Notes: a model not told the origin generated them from the letters alone. A stretch of 64,000 nucleotides of DNA from Thiorhodococcus drewsii AZ1 (GCF_000224065.1 NZ_AFWT01000007.1:120698-184697); one strand, 5' to 3'; counted from the stretch's first letter, positions 28,122 through 38,541 are shown. Program-made: numbers and translations.

Positions 28122-29939
28122 ATGAAACACCCCATCGACCTGCGCCTGGACATCCTGTCCGCCGCCTATGCCCGGGGCGACTTGACGCCGCGCACCCTGA
28201 TCCCCCGGCTGCGTGCGGCGGCGCTGGCGCTCGACCCTGAGTTCCACCTGTTCATCCACGTACTGAGCGAAACCGAGCTGGAACCCTATCTGTCCGCTCT
28301 GGACGACTGCTCTCCGGCCGATCTGCCGTTGTATGGCGTGCCCTTCGCCATCAAGGACAACATCGACCTGGCCGGCGTCCCCACCACCGCTGCCTGCCCG
28401 GCCTACGCCTACACGCCGGAACGCAGCGCCACGCTGGTGGAGCGCTTGATCGCGCTGGGCGCGGTGCCGCTCGGCAAGACCAACCTCGATCAATTCGCCA
28501 CCGGCCTTAACGGCACCCGCTCCCCGTATGGTGCCTGCCGCAACAGCGTGCATCCGGACTACCCGTCCGGCGGTTCGAGCGCCGGCTCCGCGTTGGCTGT
28601 GGCGCTGGGCGTGGCCAGCTTCGCTCTAGGCACCGACACGGCCGGCAGTGGTCGCGTACCAGCGGCGTTGAACAACCTGGTCGGACTCAAGGCCACCAAG
28701 GGTCTGCTGTCCACCGCCGGCGTGGTGCCCGCCTGCCGCACGCTCGATTGCACCACCTTCTTCACGGCCACCGCCGCAGAGGCCAGCCGGCTGCTGGCGT
28801 TGACCGCCCAGCTCGATGAGCGCGACGCTTACAGTCGTGCCAACCCGATGTGGAACGACGCCGACGCCTTCGGCACACCGCGCGCCGGCTTCCGCTTTGG
28901 CGTGCCGCGCCAACTCGAATTCCTCGGCTGTCCAGAGAGTCCTGCGCTGTTCGAGCGCACGGTGGAGTATCTGCGGTCGTTGGGCGGCGAGCCGGTCGAG
29001 ATCGATTTCGATCGCTTTCTCGAAGCGGCGCGGCTGCTGTACGAAGGCCCGTGGGTGGCCGAACGCTACAGCGTGGCGGGCGAACTCATCGAGCAGCAGC
29101 CTGACGCGGTGTTGCCGGTGATCCGGGATGTGCTACGCGCGGCGCCGCAAGCCACGGCGGTCGATGCCTTCCGCGCGCAGTATCGGCTGCAGGCGATCAA
29201 GGCAGAGTGCGACCCTGTTCTCGACGGCCTCGACTGCGTGCTCACGCCGGCCTACCCCCGGCCCGTCACGCTCATCGAGCTGGCTCAAGACCCGGTGCGC
29301 CGCAACGCCGACCTGGGCTGGTATACCAATTTCATGAACCTTCTGGACTATGCCGCAGTGGCGGTGCCGGCCGGCACCATGGCCAACGGCCTGCCATGGG
29401 GTGTCACCTTGTTCGGTCGGGCCTTCACCGACCAATGGCTGCTCGGCCTGGCCGATGCGCTGCAGCGCGCCCACGCATTGCCGCTGGCAGGCGCACGCAC
29501 GTTCAACACGCCCGCACCGGTTGCCAGCGGCTGCAACGACCGCGCACGGGTTGTCGTCTGCGGTGCCCACATGGATGGCCTGCCGCTGAACTGGCAACTG
29601 CGCGCGCGCGGCGGCCGGCTGCTCCAAAGGACCACGACCGCGCCGGCATACCGTCTGCATGCGTTGGCCGGCGGGCCACCGCAGCGCCCCGGCTTGGTGC
29701 GTGTGGACTGCGGCGGCACGGCGATCGAGGTCGAGGTCTGGGAGCTTCCCAGCTCCGAACTGGGCTCGTTCCTGGTCGGTATCCCCGCACCCCTGGGCTT
29801 GGGCAAGGTGGAATTGGCCGACGGCACCTGGGAGACTGGCTTTATCTGCGAGGGTCATGCCGTGGCGAAGGCCGAAGACATCAGCCACTATGGTGGCTGG
29901 CGCACCTTCCTGGCCCGACCCGTCTCATCTTCCGTCTAA
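28122..29939 (+). CDS. atzF: Allophanate hydrolase AtzF
   Basis: Hydrolyses allophanate to ammonia and carbon dioxide, finishing guanidine nitrogen release. The 605-residue product has an amidase-signature domain (about 1-445) with the catalytic lysine in PFAIKDNIDLAG, the GGSSAGSALAVALG motif and the serine nucleophile region GTDTAGSGRVPAALN. A C-terminal domain of about 125 residues (VVVCGAHMDGLPLNWQLRARG onward) is the AtzF-type C-terminal domain that decarboxylates N-carboxy-ammonia products and stabilises the enzyme. I start at ATG 28122 (KHPIDLRL); the frame is open further upstream only within the carboxylase gene. Last gene of the operon; no clear terminator follows. Confidence 0.93.
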   Translation: MKHPIDLRLDILSAAYARGDLTPRTLIPRLRAAALALDPEFHLFIHVLSETELEPYLSALDDCSPADLPLYGVPFAIKDNIDLAGVPTTAACPAYAYTPERSATLVERLIALGAVPLGKTNLDQFATGLNGTRSPYGACRNSVHPDYPSGGSSAGSALAVALGVASFALGTDTAGSGRVPAALNNLVGLKATKGLLSTAGVVPACRTLDCTTFFTATAAEASRLLALTAQLDERDAYSRANPMWNDADAFGTPRAGFRFGVPRQLEFLGCPESPALFERTVEYLRSLGGEPVEIDFDRFLEAARLLYEGPWVAERYSVAGELIEQQPDAVLPVIRDVLRAAPQATAVDAFRAQYRLQAIKAECDPVLDGLDCVLTPAYPRPVTLIELAQDPVRRNADLGWYTNFMNLLDYAAVAVPAGTMANGLPWGVTLFGRAFTDQWLLGLADALQRAHALPLAGARTFNTPAPVASGCNDRARVVVCGAHMDGLPLNWQLRARGGRLLQRTTTAPAYRLHALAGGPPQRPGLVRVDCGGTAIEVEVWELPSSELGSFLVGIPAPLGLGKVELADGTWETGFICEGHAVAKAEDISHYGGWRTFLARPVSSSV

Positions 29940-30001
29940 ACCTCATCCAGTCTGGAATACGTCATTTCTGGCATGGTACTTATGAGGGAGTGTCCGTTCG
30001 G

Positions 30002-30409
30002 TCAGTCGGTCTTGCTGGGGTGCCAGCGTGCGACGGCGATCGTCGCCCCCTTGCCGTCGGGTCCGATATGGCGGAGCTTCTCGACCAGGAGCTGGGATGC
30101 ATTCGAGGCGAGCAGGGCGGCAGCCTCGCAGACGCTGGCGGTACCCACCTCCTCGGCGACTCGCATGGATGGATTGGGCACCCCGACTGCGTCAAGCTGC
30201 TCGGCGGGGTAGGTGAGAAATGGCCAGCCATGCCGCTCGGCAAGCGCCAGCAGTGCGGGCTCGTCGGCCTTGCGGGCATGGCTGGCGATACAGCGTACCT
30301 CCACCGCGCCCAGTCCGCGCAGCGCCTCGGCGATGGCCCCTTCGAGCGTTTCGAGCGCGGTTCCGCGCTGGCAGCCGATCCCGATGACGACAGGTGTTGT
30401 GAGAGTCAT
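30002..30409 (-). CDS. cobE: Cobalamin biosynthesis protein CobE (CbiG C-terminal-like)
   Basis: A 135-residue stand-alone CobE/CbiG-C domain protein. The start VVIGIGCQRGTALETLEGAI, then KADEPALLALAERHG, and GVPNPSMRVAEEVGTASVCEAAALL are the family's conserved blocks. CobE is needed in the aerobic-type pathway, although its exact reaction is not settled; the related CbiG opens the delta-lactone in the anaerobic route. It is a single gene, cut off from the surface-protein gene upstream by a terminator, and lies between the guanidine operon and that gene. It shows no damage. Confidence 0.9.
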   Translation of the reverse strand: MTLTTPVVIGIGCQRGTALETLEGAIAEALRGLGAVEVRCIASHARKADEPALLALAERHGWPFLTYPAEQLDAVGVPNPSMRVAEEVGTASVCEAAALLASNASQLLVEKLRHIGPDGKGATIAVARWHPSKTD

Positions 30410-30439
30410 TTAGGATCGACTTTGGATTTGCCCCCAATG

Positions 30440-30468
30440 AAAAACGCCCTCGGTGTCCCGCGGGCGTT
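30440..30468 (-). terminator. Rho-independent terminator after the surface-protein gene
   Basis: On the minus strand AACGCCC and GGGCGTT form a 7-bp stem (30462-30468 with 30443-30449) followed directly by a run of five T (30440-30444). It lies 45 bases after the stop of the large minus-strand gene and insulates cobE from it. Confidence 0.75.
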
Positions 30469-30512
30469 CAAGATTGCTACGCAGACTCAAGCAGCTCCGC
30501 CAAATCGGCAGG

Positions 30513-33500
30513 TCAGACCGTCACCACACCCGCCGCGATGGCGCTGACATCCGTGACGCCCACCAGGACGATCGATTGATCGACCGTCGTGTCCGCCGCT
30601 GCGGCATCCCAGCTCAGCATGACTGCATTGGCACCGGTTGCTCCTGCGGTAAAGGTGTTGGCAGTCTCATCAAACACGCCGACAACGCGCTGGAGCTCGG
30701 TAAATGCTGTCACCGTTGTCGTGAGATTGCCAGCGACCTGTAGGGTGCCGAGTGTTGCAAGCGTGACGTTACTCGCAGCGAGGTTGATGGTATCGCCTGC
30801 GTTCACCGTCACGATGTCCAGCGTTGAGGTGGAGGTAGAAGTGGTACCTGCGGTCATCACTCCGGAATCGGTATCGGAAGCCCAAATAAAGGTGTCATTA
30901 CCAATACCCGCGTTGAGCTTATCTGCACCCGTACCGCCCGTGATGGTGTCGATACCACCGCCGGTGCTGATGTTGTCATTTAGGGAGGAGCCAACGATGG
31001 TGTCCGCTCCGCCTGCGGTGGTGACGGCGGCACCAACGGTCGCTGCGGCATTCAGCTGAACGTTTAGAGACGCGGTTCCGGTGAGTCCTGATGCATCAAT
31101 GGAAGAAACAGCGCCATCGAGCGCAGCGCCATTGATCACGACGTTTTGCCCACCTGTAACCGTTAAGTCGGTTAGAGCGGTATCCGTGATGTTGAAGGTC
31201 TGAATCCCTGTCGCTTTGCTGGTATCGATACTGATGTGTTCGACGCCGTTCAGCACGACTGTGGAGGTTGCTGTTGTCGCCCCGCCGCGCATATCCAGGT
31301 TTACGGAGTTATCGGTTCCGGCATCCGAGGCGTTGAGGATATTGAATGTGTAGGACCCACCGTTTGCACCTAAGTCGCCATCAAAGCGGATATTGTTGGC
31401 GCTACCACTCGCCGCTGCCTTGAGGCCATTGAAGACAGTCACAGCGGCGCCTGCAGCCCCTTGATCCGCGATCCGGACATTGTTCACGGCCCCGCCGAAC
31501 AGTGCGGCATTCACCGTCGTCGCAACAGCCCCCACGTCGTCGGCGACCATCAGGGTCTCGACCTCCGTTACGGTTGGCTTCACCGCAGAGGTCACCGCTG
31601 CCAGTTGGGCGCCGTTGGCCGAGAGGGTATCCATGCCCCCATTGCCATCAATGGTGTCAGTCGAATCCAGATTGGCCGCGAAGTCGAAGCGATCGTTACC
31701 CACACCGCCGGTCACGGTGTGCCCCGTTGCTCCCAGGCCGGTCACCCACACGCCACCGGAGTTGGCACTCGCTTCGATGGTCGACGCCGTGACTTCCAAA
31801 TTACCGGCTACATCCGCGACGTTCAAGCCAACGGCATTGGTTCCCTTGACAGTGATTGTATTGATGCTGGTCTGCTGGGCATCGCTGATGATGTTGAAAT
31901 AACCCGCACCGTTCTTGGCATCGACAACGATCTCTCCGAAGCTGTTGGGACTCGTCGCAACCGCGTCATTGAAGGTGATATTTTCAAAGGCAGTGGCGAG
32001 TCCAACGTTCGCGGTGACTGTCAAAGTTGAGACTTCCGAGCCTGTCAGTGTGCCTGCTACATAGGTGTAGATACCAGCGCCAAACCCTGAAGCGATGTTG
32101 CCAACATCGAAGTTCAGGATGTTGCTGCCCAGGTTCGTGACTGTCAGCGCGAAGGGGCTCGCGTTGTTGATCACTTTATTGAAAGATGTGAGTCCTAAGG
32201 CATTGAACGTCGCGGCAGCGGTCGATGCCGTCAGCTGGAGGTTTTCGATATTCTGCAGTGTGGCGCCGCCAGTGTAGTTGGCGCCCCGCAGCTCGATATT
32301 GAGCGTATCCCCATTGGTGCCCTGATCGCCGGTATTGATGAAGTCGGCCGACGAGAAGGTGGTCTCACCCGGGTTAGCGGACACCAAGCCGCTGATGATG
32401 TCATCATTGTTGCTGCCCAGCACAACACCTGGCTGTGGATCCGCGCCGGTAGTCAGGCTGGCGATGATCGGTGCGTCCAGGTTGTCGCTCGCGTCATCGG
32501 TGACATCGAGAGTGATCGTCCCCTCAGCGGATGTATTGCCAGCATTGTCGGTCGCCGTCACACCTAGCGCGAAGGTATTAGGCGTGGTCTCGAAATCGTT
32601 CGAGGCCGCTGTTGCCAACAAGCCTGCGGTCGTCAGCGAAATGTTGCCCGCGCTGTCGATCTCGAAAAAGTTGTTACCATTTCCCGAGGTAATGGCAAAC
32701 GAAGCCACATCACCACCTTCCGCAACCACGCTCGCCACGACGGCACCTGCGGCTGTCGCATTTTCCTGATAGGCGAAGGTTTGGGCCGCAATGGTTGGCG
32801 GTGTGACATCCTTCTCGACACCCGTCACGGCGAAAGTGGCTGCATCATTTCCCGCCACATCCTGCAGCGGTGTTGTTGCCGGTGGCGTATAGGTCACATC
32901 GATTACATCCGCATCGGCTAGCGGAGCCGCCAGCCCAAGGACGACAGTATTCCCGGATACGGTCACCGTACTCACAGTGACAGCGGTACTGCCACCCTTC
33001 ATGACGATGAAGCTTGAGGCGGCCGGTACCGAATCAGGGTCCATCGTCTCATCGAAGAAGAGTGTAATACTGGAGGAGGCACGAGTTGCTGTATCGAACT
33101 GCGGTGCGACGTCGTCGACGTCCGTGACATTGAGCACCACATCGGTCGCTGCGGAGGTGTTGCCGGTGGCGTCGGTCGCGGTGACAGCTAGGGTGAAACT
33201 GTTGGGCGTGGTCTCATAATCGTTGCTGGCGGCGGCGGCACCGGCCGCAGTCAGAGAAATTTGACCGGTGATGGCATCAATGGCGAAGTAACCTTCGTCG
33301 TTGCCGCTGGCGATCCCGAATCCTGTGACACCAACATTGTCGCTGGCCTCAATTGGAGTGCCGATGAGGGCGCCAGCTTCCTGATTCTCGGCATAGTCGA
33401 AGGTCTGGTCGACGGTGACGACCGGGGCCTCGGTATCAGCGGTCGAAGTATCGACGATGGTGGTGGCGATGGTCGTGCTCGTGCTCGCGCCGCTCAGGGT

Positions 33501-34412
33501 GATGGTGTAGCTCTCGGCCAACTCGGGGCTGTCGCCCGTAGCCAGGCCAATCTCGAAGGTGCCAGAGGTTTCGCCCGCGAGGATCGTGACCGTGCCAGCG
33601 GTGGCGGTGGTGAAGTCATCACCGGTGACGTTGGAATTGCTGCTGGAGAGGGAGTAGGTAAAGGTGGTGTCCGCGTCGACCGCCTTGCTTGCCGTCACGC
33701 TGTAGGTCACCGTGGTGCCCTCAAGGGCTTGGCCGGCGTTCGCGTCCTGAGTCAGCTCGAAGGACAGCGGAGTGATGGCGTCGGTGGCATCCTGAACAGC
33801 CGCGTCGATCTCTTCCGGCGTCGACTCGGCGGTGATGGCGTCGAACAGACTGGAAGACGCCGCGAGGAACGCTGCCTGATCTTCTGCGGACAGTTCATCG
33901 AATGGGGTCATGCCTTCTTGCGAGTTGTAGAAGGCGACGGACGCATCGATCAGGTTCGAATAGAATGCTTGGGTGTCAGCTCTGAGGGCGATCTCTTCGG
34001 GCGTATCGTCCGCGCCAGGCTCTTCCCACATACCGTCGAGCATCTGTAGGACTAGGCTGCCGACGCCTTCGCTGGTGTAATCGGTGATGCCCATGTTGGA
34101 CATGACACCCTGCCAGTATTCAAAACCGCCGGCATCCGGAGTCTCGACCTTGAAGATGTTCTGATAAAGGGCCAAGAGGAATGCATTCCCAGCCAGCGGG
34201 CTGCCATCGCCATTCTGGTACAGAGCCTGGACGTATGCCTGATCGAAGAAGCTGTCGGCGACCTGATCGTAGGTCCAGGGGGTTTCCGGGTCTTCCACTT
34301 TTCCGACCCAATAATCGGTGCCCTGAGCGTCGGCGGCAGCCTTGAATAGGCCGGTATAGATCTCAAGAACGCGCTCGAAGGATCCATAGTCGGCCGGTCT
34401 TTGTGTTGCCAT
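30513..34412 (-). CDS. Large secreted DUF4214 / Calx-beta / cadherin-like / RTX surface protein
   Basis: A 1299-residue, alanine-, threonine- and aspartate-rich acidic protein with almost no cysteine. Parts in order: DUF4214 (about 10-115; [19 protein letters not shown] and [15 protein letters not shown]), a Calx-beta-like repeat (about 210-315), a cadherin-like domain (about 330-425), a SwmB-type Ig domain (about 430-530), a second cadherin-like domain (about 540-640), long beta-rich S-layer-like repeats (about 660-1130) and an RTX/hemolysin-type calcium block ([17 protein letters not shown], about 1165-1185). There is no N-terminal signal peptide; the C-terminus ends in a short hydrophobic tail ([11 protein letters not shown]), as in type I secretion substrates. 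Likely an S-layer or adhesin. Start ATG 34412 has a GGAG site. Transporter genes are not nearby. Confidence 0.82.
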   Translation of the reverse strand: MATQRPADYGSFERVLEIYTGLFKAAADAQGTDYWVGKVEDPETPWTYDQVADSFFDQAYVQALYQNGDGSPLAGNAFLLALYQNIFKVETPDAGGFEYWQGVMSNMGITDYTSEGVGSLVLQMLDGMWEEPGADDTPEEIALRADTQAFYSNLIDASVAFYNSQEGMTPFDELSAEDQAAFLAASSSLFDAITAESTPEEIDAAVQDATDAITPLSFELTQDANAGQALEGTTVTYSVTASKAVDADTTFTYSLSSSNSNVTGDDFTTATAGTVTILAGETSGTFEIGLATGDSPELAESYTITLSGASTSTTIATTIVDTSTADTEAPVVTVDQTFDYAENQEAGALIGTPIEASDNVGVTGFGIASGNDEGYFAIDAITGQISLTAAGAAAASNDYETTPNSFTLAVTATDATGNTSAATDVVLNVTDVDDVAPQFDTATRASSSITLFFDETMDPDSVPAASSFIVMKGGSTAVTVSTVTVSGNTVVLGLAAPLADADVIDVTYTPPATTPLQDVAGNDAATFAVTGVEKDVTPPTIAAQTFAYQENATAAGAVVASVVAEGGDVASFAITSGNGNNFFEIDSAGNISLTTAGLLATAASNDFETTPNTFALGVTATDNAGNTSAEGTITLDVTDDASDNLDAPIIASLTTGADPQPGVVLGSNNDDIISGLVSANPGETTFSSADFINTGDQGTNGDTLNIELRGANYTGGATLQNIENLQLTASTAAATFNALGLTSFNKVINNASPFALTVTNLGSNILNFDVGNIASGFGAGIYTYVAGTLTGSEVSTLTVTANVGLATAFENITFNDAVATSPNSFGEIVVDAKNGAGYFNIISDAQQTSINTITVKGTNAVGLNVADVAGNLEVTASTIEASANSGGVWVTGLGATGHTVTGGVGNDRFDFAANLDSTDTIDGNGGMDTLSANGAQLAAVTSAVKPTVTEVETLMVADDVGAVATTVNAALFGGAVNNVRIADQGAAGAAVTVFNGLKAAASGSANNIRFDGDLGANGGSYTFNILNASDAGTDNSVNLDMRGGATTATSTVVLNGVEHISIDTSKATGIQTFNITDTALTDLTVTGGQNVVINGAALDGAVSSIDASGLTGTASLNVQLNAAATVGAAVTTAGGADTIVGSSLNDNISTGGGIDTITGGTGADKLNAGIGNDTFIWASDTDSGVMTAGTTSTSTSTLDIVTVNAGDTINLAASNVTLATLGTLQVAGNLTTTVTAFTELQRVVGVFDETANTFTAGATGANAVMLSWDAAAADTTVDQSIVLVGVTDVSAIAAGVVTV

Positions 34413-34560
34413 GTCGAGTAGCTCCGTAAATGCGAGAAATGCTGATCTAGGGCGAGTCGTGTCGACGGGTAATTGTCTAACGCAGTTTTGATCGACACGC
34501 CTTTAGAATAGACCAATCCTCTGGCGAGTCATCCGCTCGAAACGAAAGGTAGTTCACGAT

Positions 34561-34795
34561 TGGTTGACGCCTTCGCTCAGGTCAAAGCCTTGGCCGAGGA
34601 GTTGTCCGGACGCGCCTGATCGACATCGCCGACCGTGAGGGCGATCTATACGACCTGTTTTTCGACGCGCCCTGTCCTGATCGGATGGCCGGTTGTCTGG
34701 TGGGTGGTCAGTATCATGAGCGGTGCTTCATCGACTAGGCGTGCGCTGCGCGAGGCGCTCGCCGCAGCGCCAGTGCTGACCAACATCTTCATTTA
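34561..34795 (+). pseudogene. Degraded IS4/Tn5-type transposase remnant
   Basis: Fragments in more than one frame resemble the DDE core of IS4-group transposases: VDAFAQVKALAEELSG (34563-34612), then after a frame change TRLIDIADREGDLYDLFFD (34609-34670, the ADRE(G/A)D block containing the catalytic aspartate), then a stop at 34736-34738 and RRALREALAAAPVL beyond. The remnant fills the gap between the divergent surface-protein gene and cobB. No terminal repeats were recognised. Confidence 0.6.
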
Positions 34796-34927
34796 CGCAT
34801 CCAGCCGGATATGGAAAGCCCGTCCTCTCGGTGTCATCTTGGGATCCAGGGATTGGGGCCGCAGAGGTGCCAAAGACGCCAAGAGTGCGATAGCGTTTTA
34901 AGATTCATCGAGTCGGTCGATCTCTTC

Positions 34928-36244
34928 ATGTCAGAAAATGCCTCAAACAACCCATCCGCCGTTCGCCGCTGTCCGGCGCTCTTCCTGACCGCCTCCGCCT
35001 CGGGGCAGGGTAAGACGACCCTGGTCGCCGGTTTGGCGCGCTATCACGCGCGTCTCGGGCGGCGGGTGCGGGTATTCAAAACGGGGCCGGATTTTCTCGA
35101 TCCCATGATCCTGAGCCGAGCCAGCGGTGCGCCGGTCGGGCCGTTGGATCTCTGGATGGTGGGCGAGGCGGAGTGCCGACGCAAGCTGTGGGAGGCGGCG
35201 GGAGAGGCGGATCTAATCCTGGTCGAGGGCGCCATGGGGCTGTTCGACGGCACGCCGAGCGGCGCCGATCTGGCGGAGACCTTCGACATCCCGGTCGCGG
35301 CCCTGATCGACGCCAAGGGTATGGGTCAGACCTTCGGTGCGCTGGCATTGGGGCTCGCGACCTATCGTCCGGCTCTTCGTTTCGCCGGTGTCCTGGCCAA
35401 TCGGGTCGCGAGTCCTCGTCACGAGGAGATGATCCGGAGCGGATTCCCGCCGGATCTGCGCTATCTGGGCTCCATGCCGCGACTCGTCGACGCCGAGCTG
35501 CCGAGCCGGCATCTGGGGCTGGTCCAGGCCGAGGAGGTCGGGGATCTGGACGCCCGGCTCGACCGGATCGCCGACCGGCTGGGCGAGACGGCGCTCGCCG
35601 AGCTGCCGGAACCGGTCGAATTCGTTCCGTCGGACGATACCGCCGAGATGCCGCGGCCGCTCGCCGGGCGGCGGATCGCGGTCGCGCGCGATGCCGCCTT
35701 CTCCTTCATCTACGGGGACAATCTGCGGCTGCTGGAGCGGCTCGGAGCGGAGCTGGATTTCTTCTCCCCCATCGCCGACAGCCAGGTCGACGCCGATGCC
35801 GTCTATCTCCCAGGCGGCTATCCGGAGCTGCATCTGGAGGCCCTGTCGGCCAACCGGGCGATGAAGGGCTCTCTGGCGCGGCATGTCGCCGAGGGGCGGC
35901 CGCTCTTCGCTGAATGTGGTGGCATGCTCTATCTGCTCGACCGTCTCACCGACAAATCGGGCGATTCGGCGGAGATGACCGGCCTTCTGCCCGGGGATGG
36001 GATGATGCGTCAGCGTCTAGCCGGTCTCGGCATGCAGTCGCTCGACACGCCGCACGGCTGTCTGCGCGGTCACAGCTTTCATCATTCCACCATGGAGACG
36101 CCCGTGGAGCCGATCGCATTTGGCCGGCGCCAGAGCGACGGCCGCGCCGGCGAGCCCTTCTACCGGCACGGCGCGGTGCGCGCGAGCTATTTGCACCTCT
36201 ATTTCCCGTCGGCGCCCGAGGCGGCTGCGGCCTTGTTCGTGTAG
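34928..36244 (+). CDS. cobB: Cobyrinic acid a,c-diamide synthase CobB/CbiA
   Basis: Amidates the a and c side chains of (hydrogeno)byrinic acid with glutamine and ATP. The 438-residue product has an ATPase half with P-loop ASGQGKTTLVAGLARYHARL and the signature FKTGPDFLDP, and a glutamine amidotransferase half with the nucleophile cysteine in PLFAECGGMLYLLD. YLPGGYPELHLEAL is another CobB block. The start at ATG 34928 gives a family-like N-terminus; the earlier in-frame ATG at 34811 would include repeat-like sequence. It is followed 45 bases later by a radical SAM gene and may form an operon with it. Confidence 0.94.
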   Translation: MSENASNNPSAVRRCPALFLTASASGQGKTTLVAGLARYHARLGRRVRVFKTGPDFLDPMILSRASGAPVGPLDLWMVGEAECRRKLWEAAGEADLILVEGAMGLFDGTPSGADLAETFDIPVAALIDAKGMGQTFGALALGLATYRPALRFAGVLANRVASPRHEEMIRSGFPPDLRYLGSMPRLVDAELPSRHLGLVQAEEVGDLDARLDRIADRLGETALAELPEPVEFVPSDDTAEMPRPLAGRRIAVARDAAFSFIYGDNLRLLERLGAELDFFSPIADSQVDADAVYLPGGYPELHLEALSANRAMKGSLARHVAEGRPLFAECGGMLYLLDRLTDKSGDSAEMTGLLPGDGMMRQRLAGLGMQSLDTPHGCLRGHSFHHSTMETPVEPIAFGRRQSDGRAGEPFYRHGAVRASYLHLYFPSAPEAAAALFV

Positions 36245-36288
36245 CGCTTTCAGCCTCCAACCGCACGCTTTTCGAGGAGGATTTCGTT

Positions 36289-37188
36289 CTGAGCACTCAG
36301 TCACCCATCCGCTACGTCGAGCCTGTCTACCGTCCGCCGAGCGAGGCCCAGTCGCTGATTCTGCCGGTCACCGACGGCTGTTCCTGGAATCGCTGCACCT
36401 TCTGCGACATGTACCGGCCGCCGCAGAAGCGTTTTCGCGCGCGTGAGACTGACGAGGTGCTTGAGGGCATCCGCCAGGTCGGCGAGCGGTTCGGTGACGA
36501 GGTGCGGCGGGTCTTTCTGGCCGACGGCGATGCGCTGGTGTTGCCGACGCGGCGTCTGCTGGTCTATCTGGAGGCGATCCGTACCCATCTGCCCTCGGTG
36601 CATCGGGTCTCCAGCTACTGTTTGGCACGCAACCTGAAAAAGAAGAGCGTCGCCGAGCTGCGCGAGCTATGCGATGCCGGTCTGACGCTCGCCTATCTGG
36701 GGGCCGAGTCGGGCGACGACGCATTGCTGGAACGGATCGACAAGGGCGAGACCTTCGAGTCGACCCGCGAGGCGCTCGACAAGCTGGGCGAGGCCGGGAT
36801 CCGTCGCTCGGTGATGATCATCAACGGACTCGGAGGCGAGTCGTTGAGCGACCAGCATGCCGACAACTCGGCGCGTCTCATGAACGCGACCCAGCCCGAC
36901 TATCTCTCGACTCTGGTGCTCATGCTGAACGATGGCGGCGCGCGCTATCGCGCGTCCTGGCCTGAGTGGAGTCCTCTGTCGCCGGACGGTCTGTTCCGCG
37001 AGATGGAGCGGTTCCTGTCCGCGCTCGAACTGCGTCAGACCATCTTTCGCGCCGATCATTCATCGAATTGGCTGGTGCTCAAGGGCACGCTCGGTGCCGA
37101 CAAGGAACGTCTGCTGGCGCAGGTGCGGTCTGCGATCGAGCGCCCCGACGCCGCCCCGTTGCGTGCGGCCTGGACGCGGGGGCTGTAA
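36289..37188 (+). CDS. Radical SAM protein, probable CTG start
   Basis: A radical SAM protein of about 299 residues with unknown substrate. The cluster motif is CSWNRCTFCDMY (C-x4/5-C-x2-C type) near residue 27-37, preceded by SLILPVTDGC; the region FLADGDALVLPTRRLLVYL and YLGAESGDDALLERIDKGET match the radical SAM TIM-barrel of B12-independent members. No ATG, GTG or TTG lies between the previous stop in this frame and the conserved start, but AGGAGG at 36275-36280 sits 8 bases before CTG 36289. I therefore propose a CTG start. It follows cobB by 44 bases. Confidence 0.82.
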   Translation: MSTQSPIRYVEPVYRPPSEAQSLILPVTDGCSWNRCTFCDMYRPPQKRFRARETDEVLEGIRQVGERFGDEVRRVFLADGDALVLPTRRLLVYLEAIRTHLPSVHRVSSYCLARNLKKKSVAELRELCDAGLTLAYLGAESGDDALLERIDKGETFESTREALDKLGEAGIRRSVMIINGLGGESLSDQHADNSARLMNATQPDYLSTLVLMLNDGGARYRASWPEWSPLSPDGLFREMERFLSALELRQTIFRADHSSNWLVLKGTLGADKERLLAQVRSAIERPDAAPLRAAWTRGL

Positions 37189-37213
37189 GTCCTTCCCGGT
37201 TCAACGCACGCCG

Positions 37214-37765
37214 TCAGTTCGATTCGATCTCCTGGCGCACCGTGGGGCTGATCTCGACCGTGCTGTCGGCATTGCCGAGCCACATCTGTCCGCTGTCGAG
37301 CGTGCATTGCAGTTCCATGTTGCGTCCAGCCAACTCGGAGAGCGACTGAACCGTGTCGCTATCCAGATCCAGCACCCGTAGATTGCGCAGACGCTTGAGT
37401 CCGTCCCGGTTCTGGTCCCACCAGATGTCCGAGCTGCGCCCTCCATAGTTGATGACGATGACCTCGCGCGCACGTCCGCAGGCCTGACGCAGACGGCGCT
37501 CGTCCGGCTGGCCCAGCTCGATCCAGCGCTCGATCTCGCCGCTCAGGCTGTGCTGCCAGAGGTCGGGCTCGTCGTCGGTCGAAATTCCCTTGGTGAAGAC
37601 CAGGCGCTCGTTGGCGTAGAGACAGAAGGCGAGCAGCCGCACCATCAGGCGCGCATCGGTCTCGGACGGATGACGGGCGAGGGTGAGCGCGTGGCCTTCG
37701 TAATAGTGTCGATTCAGATCCGAGATCTGGACCTGTGCCTTGAAGATGGTTGCCTTGAGTGCCAT
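37214..37765 (-). CDS. YaeQ family protein
   Basis: A 183-residue YaeQ family protein. MALKATIFKAQVQISDLNRHYY, LARHPSETDARLMVRLLAFCLYA and EIERWIELGQPDERRLRQACGRA are typical blocks; the fold is related to PD-(D/E)xK nucleases. An RfaH-compensating role reported for the Salmonella and E. coli proteins was later doubted, so the function is open. Convergent with the radical SAM gene and divergent from the TRIC gene. Confidence 0.9.
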   Translation of the reverse strand: MALKATIFKAQVQISDLNRHYYEGHALTLARHPSETDARLMVRLLAFCLYANERLVFTKGISTDDEPDLWQHSLSGEIERWIELGQPDERRLRQACGRAREVIVINYGGRSSDIWWDQNRDGLKRLRNLRVLDLDSDTVQSLSELAGRNMELQCTLDSGQMWLGNADSTVEISPTVRQEIESN

Positions 37766-37908
37766 GGGGGCGATCCTGAAATGCGTGGCGTTGACTGGAA
37801 AGGCGCCGATGGTAACCGTTCGGCGCTGGGCGTGGCGTCTCCTGTCGGCTTGAGTAAGATGCCGTTTCCCTCGCCTTCACGTTTCACGAACCACATTCCG
37901 AGCCCTCG

Positions 37909-38541
37909 ATGGATCTTCCTCTCGATCAGGTTATGCACAGTATCAGCCTCGGCGCCGTCGCCACGATGGCGGCCGCCGGCGTGCTGGAGGCCGGGCGCAA
38001 GCGTTTCGATCTCTTCGGGATGGTCGTGGTCGCCCTGTCCGCCGCGCTCGGCGGCGGTTCGCTGCGCGATGTGTTGCTCGATCGGCCAGTGTTCTGGGTC
38101 GCCGATCAGACCTTCCTGATCGCAGCGCTCCTGGCCGCGTTGGCCACCTTCTTCCTCGCCCGGCGCTTCGTGCTCCCGGCGCGGCTGTTCCTGATCCCGG
38201 ACGCCGCCGGACTGGCGCTCTTCACCATCGCCGGCACCAAGGTTTCGCTGGTTTGGGGCGCGCCCTGGCTGGTGGCCAGCTTCATGGGCGTCATCACCGG
38301 CGTGGTGGGCGGCATCCTGCGCGATGTGCTCTGCAATGAAGAGCCCCTGGTGTTCCAGGGATCGCTCTACGCCACCGCCGCCTGGGTTGGTGCACTGGTG
38401 TTCATCGGGCTTTCCCTGCTCGACATCGATCCCCGGTTCGCCGCCGTCGCGGCCGGCGCTATTATTTTTCTGCTGCGCGTCGTCGCCATCCGTTGGGATA
38501 TCGGTCTGCCGCGCTTCAGGACGCGACCGGATGGGGATTGA
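37909..38541 (+). CDS. Trimeric intracellular cation (TRIC) channel / UPF0126 membrane protein
   Basis: A 210-residue membrane protein with seven hydrophobic helices. It contains two related halves, each with the glycine-rich signature: ALSAALGGGSLRDVLLDRPVFW in the first half and GVITGVVGGILRDVLCNEEP in the second, as in YicG/UPF0126. Bacterial TRIC proteins conduct potassium and other monovalent cations. ATG 37909 is chosen for the MDLPLDQV start. It converges with cobL. Confidence 0.9.
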   Translation: MDLPLDQVMHSISLGAVATMAAAGVLEAGRKRFDLFGMVVVALSAALGGGSLRDVLLDRPVFWVADQTFLIAALLAALATFFLARRFVLPARLFLIPDAAGLALFTIAGTKVSLVWGAPWLVASFMGVITGVVGGILRDVLCNEEPLVFQGSLYATAAWVGALVFIGLSLLDIDPRFAAVAAGAIIFLLRVVAIRWDIGLPRFRTRPDGD

